Shown here piece by piece: positions 1 through 4,500 of a stretch of 5,684 bases of DNA (its first letter is position 1; each line of letters opens with the position of its first letter). The notes under the pieces are model-generated. The model saw nothing but the letters and a program-made list of their open reading frames with translations. It was not told the origin of the DNA and made no database searches. Source of the DNA: JABAAI01 sp965242745 (GTDB lineage Bacteria; Spirochaetota; Leptospiria; Leptospirales; Leptonemataceae). Made by a program: the position numbers and the translations under genes. The stretch is from assembly GCA_965242745.1 (NCBI GenBank), contig CBDETG010000057.1, forward strand, positions 1 to 5,684, given 5' to 3'.

Positions 1-57
1 CCCTTTAGGCAAAAGCCTCCGCTTTTGTTCATTCGGGCACGATGGAGACAGTCGCAT
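1..57 (-). CDS. Possible 5' end of a further minus-strand gene, cut by the window edge
   Basis: An ATG at 57-55 is preceded on the minus strand by GGAGG (73-69), with an 11-base spacer, slightly long but acceptable. The frame stays open for 19 codons to the edge and starts MRLSPSCPNEQKRRLLPKG. This does not resemble the usual GcvH or GcvP start, and I cannot name it. A second ATG at 32-30 in another frame (MNKSGGFCLK) has no ribosome site. If real, the gene sits about 90 bp after gcvT in the same direction, so cotranscription is possible. It may equally be intergenic. Confidence 0.25.
   Translation of the reverse strand, partial: MRLSPSCPNEQKRRLLPKG
10..27. other. Small hairpin at the left edge
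   Basis: CAAAAGC (10-16), CTCC, GCTTTTG (21-27) is a perfect 7-bp stem. An alternative stem, AGGC (7-10) with GCCT (15-18), uses overlapping bases, so the two are mutually exclusive. Without the sequence to the left I cannot say whether this is a terminator for the gcvT transcript or lies inside the next gene. Confidence 0.3.
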
Positions 58-107
58 TTTGAAGGAAGCCTCCAAAATACTGAGCCTGCCTTTACGGTAG
101 GCGAAGT

Positions 108-130
108 GCAGAGTGCATCGAGCACTCTGC
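108..130. other. Perfect 9-bp hairpin downstream of gcvT
   Basis: GCAGAGTGC (108-116), loop ATCGA and GCACTCTGC (122-130) pair without mismatch, 17 bases after the gcvT stop codon on the minus strand. There is no U tract beside it. A second, weaker stem follows (84-90 with 96-102) and then a short TATTTT on the minus strand. Together they could be a 3'-end stabiliser or a poor terminator between gcvT and whatever follows. Confidence 0.5.
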
Positions 131-147
131 CGTGTAGCGCCAAGAGT

Positions 148-1290
148 CTACTTTTGAGAGCGGCTCTTAGAATTGACAACTACGAAAGGGCCGGAATGCA
201 GCTCTGCGTCCAAGAACTTGCCTCTTACTTCAATCTGGACCTCCTTTGCCTTGTATGAGGAAGGCAGGTAGAGGCTTCCTATGCCTGTTTTCAGCACGGG
301 GCTATACACGGCAGAAAGCGTCTGAGCAATCTGCTCCTTTCTATTTGCATCCCATACGGGTGAACCGCTCCTAGCCAGAGCTGCCGCCTTGAGCCGAAAG
401 CCTGTAACTTTTCCCGGCGCGCCCTGCTTTTTATGCCGCATAATATGTTCATAAGCCAGATAGGGCGGGTCTTTTTCTTTTACGGTCCAAGACAAGGCGC
501 TTTGGCATGGGCTCCATGCGGCATTCAGTTCCTTTCCATAGAGAGGGAAGGCCGCCTCCATTCTTAAACTATCCCTTGCGCCAAGGCCGCAGGGCACAAG
601 CCCCCAAGGCCTGCCTTCACGTAAAAGACTTTCCCAAAGCCATACGATACTCCGCGCCTGGGCATAGATCTCAAAGCCATCTTCTCCCGTATAACCACTT
701 CTACTAAGACGCAGCCTGCGTGCGCCCAGCCTCAGGTCCTCAAAGTGAAAATAGCCTATATGATCCAGATTGCGCTGCAACAGCTTCTCTAAAATGTTCT
801 GCGCCTGCGGGCCTTGGAGCGCCAATTGCTCGTAGTTTTGGCTTATATCTTGTATGAGCAGGCCCTCGGAGCCTGCGCCGCCCTGCTCTAGGGCCTTGGC
901 ATAATAACGCAGATGCGACAAGAGTTTTTCATGATTAGCCGCATTAGAAACCAGAAAGAAGCGATCAGAGGCAAGACGGTAGAGTACTATATCATCCACA
1001 ACGCCCCCCTCGTCATTTAAAACGAGATTGTATTGCGCCTGGCCTGCCTTCAGCGGCTCGATGTCATTGCATGTCAGCTTCTGCAAGAAAGCAAGCGCCT
1101 GCCCCCCTTGGCCCGTGCCTTCCAGCAGGATTTTGCCCATATGCGAGACATCAAAGAGGCCTGCAGCCTTACGAACGCTCAGATGCTCTTCTATGAGGGA
1201 CTTGTACTGCAAGGGCATGCTCCAGCCAGCAAAGGCAAAGATACGCGCCCCCAGCGCTGTATGGTGTTCATACAAAGATGTCTTCTTCAC
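148..1290 (-). CDS. gcvT: Glycine cleavage system aminomethyltransferase (T protein)
   Basis: In the cytoplasm T protein takes the aminomethyl group carried on lipoyl-GcvH, releases ammonia and gives 5,10-methylene-tetrahydrofolate. The GTG at 1288-1290 gives 380 residues, close to the family's 360-375, and starts at the conserved VKKTSLYEHH. A TTG at 1330-1332 would only add a Cys-rich tail untypical of the family, and neither start has a strong ribosome site. Visible signatures (GTG numbering): FAGWSMPLQY near 20-29, FDVSHMG near 46-52, GGVVDDIVLYRL with the conserved catalytic-loop Asp pair at 99-100, VSNAAN near 114-119, RSGYTGEDGFEIY near 197-209, and CGLGARDSLRMEA near 234-246. These cover the folate-binding domain. 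Residues about 270-370 are the C-terminal barrel domain. There the usual TSG before SPxL reads TLSA, but SPVLKTGIG is kept. No gcvH or gcvP lies in the window; they may be to the left. Confidence 0.96.
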   Translation of the reverse strand: MKKTSLYEHHTALGARIFAFAGWSMPLQYKSLIEEHLSVRKAAGLFDVSHMGKILLEGTGQGGQALAFLQKLTCNDIEPLKAGQAQYNLVLNDEGGVVDDIVLYRLASDRFFLVSNAANHEKLLSHLRYYAKALEQGGAGSEGLLIQDISQNYEQLALQGPQAQNILEKLLQRNLDHIGYFHFEDLRLGARRLRLSRSGYTGEDGFEIYAQARSIVWLWESLLREGRPWGLVPCGLGARDSLRMEAAFPLYGKELNAAWSPCQSALSWTVKEKDPPYLAYEHIMRHKKQGAPGKVTGFRLKAAALARSGSPVWDANRKEQIAQTLSAVYSPVLKTGIGSLYLPSSYKAKEVQIEVRGKFLDAELHSGPFVVVNSKSRSQK

Positions 1291-1315
1291 TTTTTTGCCC
1301 GCGCTGCAGCAAGGC

Positions 1316-1329
1316 CTAAGGGGCCTTAG
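1316..1329. other. Perfect 6-bp-arm palindrome before gcvT
   Basis: CTAAGG, GG, CCTTAG forms a self-complementary element ending 26 bp upstream of the GTG start of gcvT. On the plus strand it is followed five bases later by seven T (1335-1341), the shape of a small terminator for antisense transcription, though no plus-strand gene needs one. It could also be an operator or a 5' leader hairpin. Confidence 0.35.
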
Positions 1330-1342
1330 CAAAGTTTTTTTG

Positions 1343-1370
1343 AAAAAAAGAAAAAAGGGAAGCCTTTTTT
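1343..1370 (-). terminator. Candidate intrinsic terminator between the large gene and gcvT
   Basis: On the minus strand AAAAAAGG, loop CTTC and CCTTTTTT form an uninterrupted 8-bp stem (1370-1351), followed by C and seven T (1349-1343). The U tract is good, but only two of the eight pairs are G-C, so the stem is weak. It would end transcription coming from the large gene, or act as an attenuator if gcvT starts further upstream. A weaker T run makes it partly bidirectional. Confidence 0.45.
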
Positions 1371-1445
1371 ATTCCTTGTGAGCTGCAAAAGCAAGTATGA
1401 CGGGGGAGGTGTGCAAGGCTTTAGCAGTACAGACATGCCGCCTGA

Positions 1446-1487
1446 GGGCGCGACTGGCTGCTGGCATCAGGCCAAGGGCAAGCGCCC
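1446..1487. other. Nested inverted repeat downstream of the large gene
   Basis: Outer arms GGGCGC (1446-1451) and GCGCCC (1482-1487) enclose TGGC (1455-1458) with GCCA (1471-1474), and within that CTG (1461-1463) and CAG (1468-1470) around the tetraloop GCAT. The result is a three-tier stem with small internal loops, about 70-110 nt past the stop of the large gene. No T tract follows on either strand, so it is not a classical intrinsic terminator. It could stabilise the 3' end of the transcript or be chance in GC-rich sequence. Confidence 0.35.
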
Positions 1488-1495
1488 CGCGTCCG

Positions 1496-1521
1496 CTTGC
1501 GAGTATATCTTGCGAGTATAT
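1496..1521. repeat. Perfect 13-bp tandem direct repeat in the intergenic region
   Basis: CTTGCGAGTATAT occurs twice without a gap (1496-1508 and 1509-1521). On the minus strand each copy contains TATACT, one base from a -10 box, but no convincing -35 hexamer lies at the right distance. It is located about 205-230 bp upstream of the gcvT GTG and about 40 bp after the large gene ends. Such a repeat could be a paired protein-binding site or a simple slippage duplication. Confidence 0.6.
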
Positions 1522-1558
1522 GCGCAGGCGCAGGCAGCGCTGGAGTTGCTACTTTCGC

Positions 1559-4500
1559 CTAGTCTGAGTCTCCTAAGTCTATGTCAGGCATGTCTAAGTC
1601 TACGCCATACATGTCTAAGTAAACCCTGGACATATCTAACTGCGCTGCGCCGTAGGCCTCCATGCCCTGCATAAACCAAGAGCCAAGATTTTGTGCGCCT
1701 GTTCCTATCGCATGCGCAGTTGCTCCCATATATACTCCTGTGGGGTGAAAGCTACTGCTAACAGCAAGGGCGAGCTCAGGACCGATCAGGTGCTCAAGAG
1801 AGCCAGTCGCGTGCTCCCTATACCCCTCATTGAAATGCCCTGATAAATCACCTCCAAAGCCCGTCTCCATGCCAAACACGAAGTCAGCGGGTAGCATACT
1901 CATATTATAGTGGCTTACTTTTATACCATGGAAGAGTCCATCGAGGGTCCTGCCAAGGCCTATGAGAGTAGGCTCAATTCTTGTCTTGAAAGTGAACACA
2001 GTGGCGATCCGACCCATTTCCAAAGATCGCTGCCCGGACGTCTTCAAACCCTCCCAAGCTACCCTGCCCAGGCCCTTCGCCATCTCCATCGGTACGCTCT
2101 TGAGAGTCTGTATCATATAGTCTCTTCTGCTCCGCATCATTCTTTCGCTTGGCGAGAGCTGATCCCACTCGGCTTGCTCTGCCAACTCTGCCAGCTCTGC
2201 CTCCCTTGCCTCTTCTGCCTCCCTTGCCTGCCTCCATGCCTGTCCCTCTGCTATCATTTCGTCCATATCGTAGCCCCACATCGCCAGCATCGCCTTAGAT
2301 TGCAAGAGTTGCGCCTCACCGTGCAGTCTCATAGCGTTTGTAAAAAAGTTACCCACCTGGCGCGCCGCATGGCCCAGCACAGTGCTAGGGATGTCATCTT
2401 CCGTGCAATTTCCTCCAGAGCAACCGCCCCAGTATACGGCAGCAAGGCCGTGTTTCACTCTATAATTTTCCATACCTTCGGCGTTGAAACCGCCAATAGG
2501 ATCAAAGACAGTTTTATCCAGCCCTTCTACACCAGCATCAACTATATCCCCAAATAAATTCACTCCGGGCGCTACGGCATTAAATATGGGCACTATGTGA
2601 TCATTATATAAGTCACCATAAACCTCTGCCAGCTCGCTATCTTTTACTGCTTTGGATACAGAGGAGATTTTGTCTAGTATCGTATCCAGCTGACTGCGCT
2701 TTTCGGGATCAAAAAGACCTTCTGCAATAGCCCTCATTTCTTTTTCTGTGTATTTGAAACGATGGACGACAAGCTTAGCTATGTCTACGTCTATGACTGA
2801 CATGCTGGAAATAAGGTCTATTGCCATCTCCTCCTTATCGCTTGTGATACGGCCATGATAGCTGTCTATTTCGAAGCCCAGAACAATGGGGTTTAGTTTC
2901 AACTGATGTTGGATGGTCTTAGAGGCGATGCGTGTTGGCATCGTAAACCAGCCAAGCCCAACCTTTAGCAACCGGCCGGCAAATTCTCTGATATTTATTT
3001 TCAGCTCTTGATCAGAAATATCCCCGCGCCGGCTCCTATAATTCTTGTCCCTCTTTGAGACCTCGTATCCCAATGTTGCTGCAAACATACCTTCCAGCAA
3101 TGTTAGACCCTCGCCTTCTTCAAGCATGGCCAACTCACTGACCACGTTAAACTCAAGGCCTTCGATGTGGAGAAAGTCTTCACAAGCCCCTTTTCCTCCG
3201 CCAGGAGCGCACTCACTTGAAATGCCAAGGAGGTCTGCAGAGAAATTCACATCCGTGACAATATTTGCCAGGATTTCTTTCCACGGCTTTTCCTCAGACT
3301 CCATCAATGTAGTAGCAAGGGCTGTCGCTAAGACCACTTTTGCTGGATCATTCGCACCTCTTAGCTCCTGAGCGATTTGCGAGTTTTCCTGATAGACGAT
3401 ATCGCCTTCAAGCAAGTCTACGCCATGCAAAAAGAGAGACCATTTGCTCTCCAGCTCTTTGCCCTCTGCGTTCAAAATCACGCCCTCCCCGCGCTGCCTA
3501 GTATAAGACAGATTGAGGTCCATATCATCGAGTATGTCTATAGTGCCCTTTGCTTTTTCTTTATCAACATGCAGGACGCCGCAGCTATCTGATGCGCAGG
3601 TGATGCTGCCGATGCTGGCAACCAGGTCTTTGCCCATTGCCATTGCATTTATATCTTTGAAGGCCAGCGCAAAAGTACCATCAGAATCTTCTGCCATTGC
3701 CAAACGCATGCCTTTGTCTTTCAATAGCTCTGCAGATAGGGCCTCCATATTTGTCAGCGATACATACAGCTCAGCTTGGAAGAAGCTGTCAAAAGCTAGT
3801 TTGTCTTTATCATCTCTACTCAAGGCGATGCGAGCGCCTCCCTCTCCGGATCTTATCAGCCAGTCGCTTTCTACTGTAGTTGCTTCTTGTACTTTTATTA
3901 AACGCGTACGGTGGAGATGGTCGGCAGGCAGATCGGAGCAGCCATTTATGAAGACGACAGGACAGAGTGAAGGCTCATAGACCGCACCTGAAGGAAGCTG
4001 CAGCTTGCCGCCGAAAGCATAGTCCATATCCAGGAGGATTTTACCCTCTGCTGCCGTATATGTGCCCAATGTAATGTGGGAATTTTCGCCTAGATCAAGC
4101 TTCATGTCAGTTTTCTTATCCCTAATATCCCCGCTCATATTTATACGAAGGTCCAGAGGGATAGATACCCCTTCTATGTCCCGCAAAAAGGCAGTCAGAA
4201 CATGGCCTACCTTTTCATCCAATGTCGTAGAGATATGCACATTATCTGCATCCAGTTTATCCGTCTCCAAAGAAAGCTCTATGTCTACATGCACCTTGCC
4301 ATCTATAAAAACGCCTCTTGTCTTCTCTATTTTCGTATTTTCTGCTAGGTCTGCGAGGCCGGCACATGATAAGCCCTCACATACTTCTTCTATGCCGACT
4401 CCTTCTGGCGGCTTCGTCCATGTTTCAACATAGCCGACAGTCCCTTCTGTACGGATTGCAAACGTAGCTGTGCTGCCTTCAAGCAGGCGCGTAGCATCAG

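Noticed and set aside
1288..1332. TTG at 1332 as the gcvT start
   Set aside because: It adds 14 residues (LRPLRPCCSAG-like) not seen in the family and would place the palindrome inside the coding region; the GTG at 1290 matches the usual N terminus.
1028..1381. Plus-strand frames of 117 and 98 residues opposite the gcvT start
   Set aside because: They run antisense through well-conserved GcvT codons and overlap each other; no ribosome site or recognisable product.
1366..1394. Sigma-70 promoter for gcvT: TTGCTT (1394-1389), 17-bp spacer, TAAAAA (1371-1366), minus strand
   Set aside because: Both hexamers are poor and the -10 overlaps the A/T hairpin; in such A/T-rich sequence matches of this quality arise by chance.
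1291..1558. Glycine riboswitch upstream of gcvT
   Set aside because: This is the classic place for one, but on the minus strand I find neither the conserved CCGAAGG-type junction nor a CUCUCAGGCAAA-type core; a lone CTCAGGC word is not enough.
1910..2557. 215-residue plus-strand open frame
   Set aside because: It lies wholly antisense to the large gene, is rich in Leu-Cys-Gln repeats caused by the Ala/Glu triplet region opposite, and has no protein-like domain pattern.
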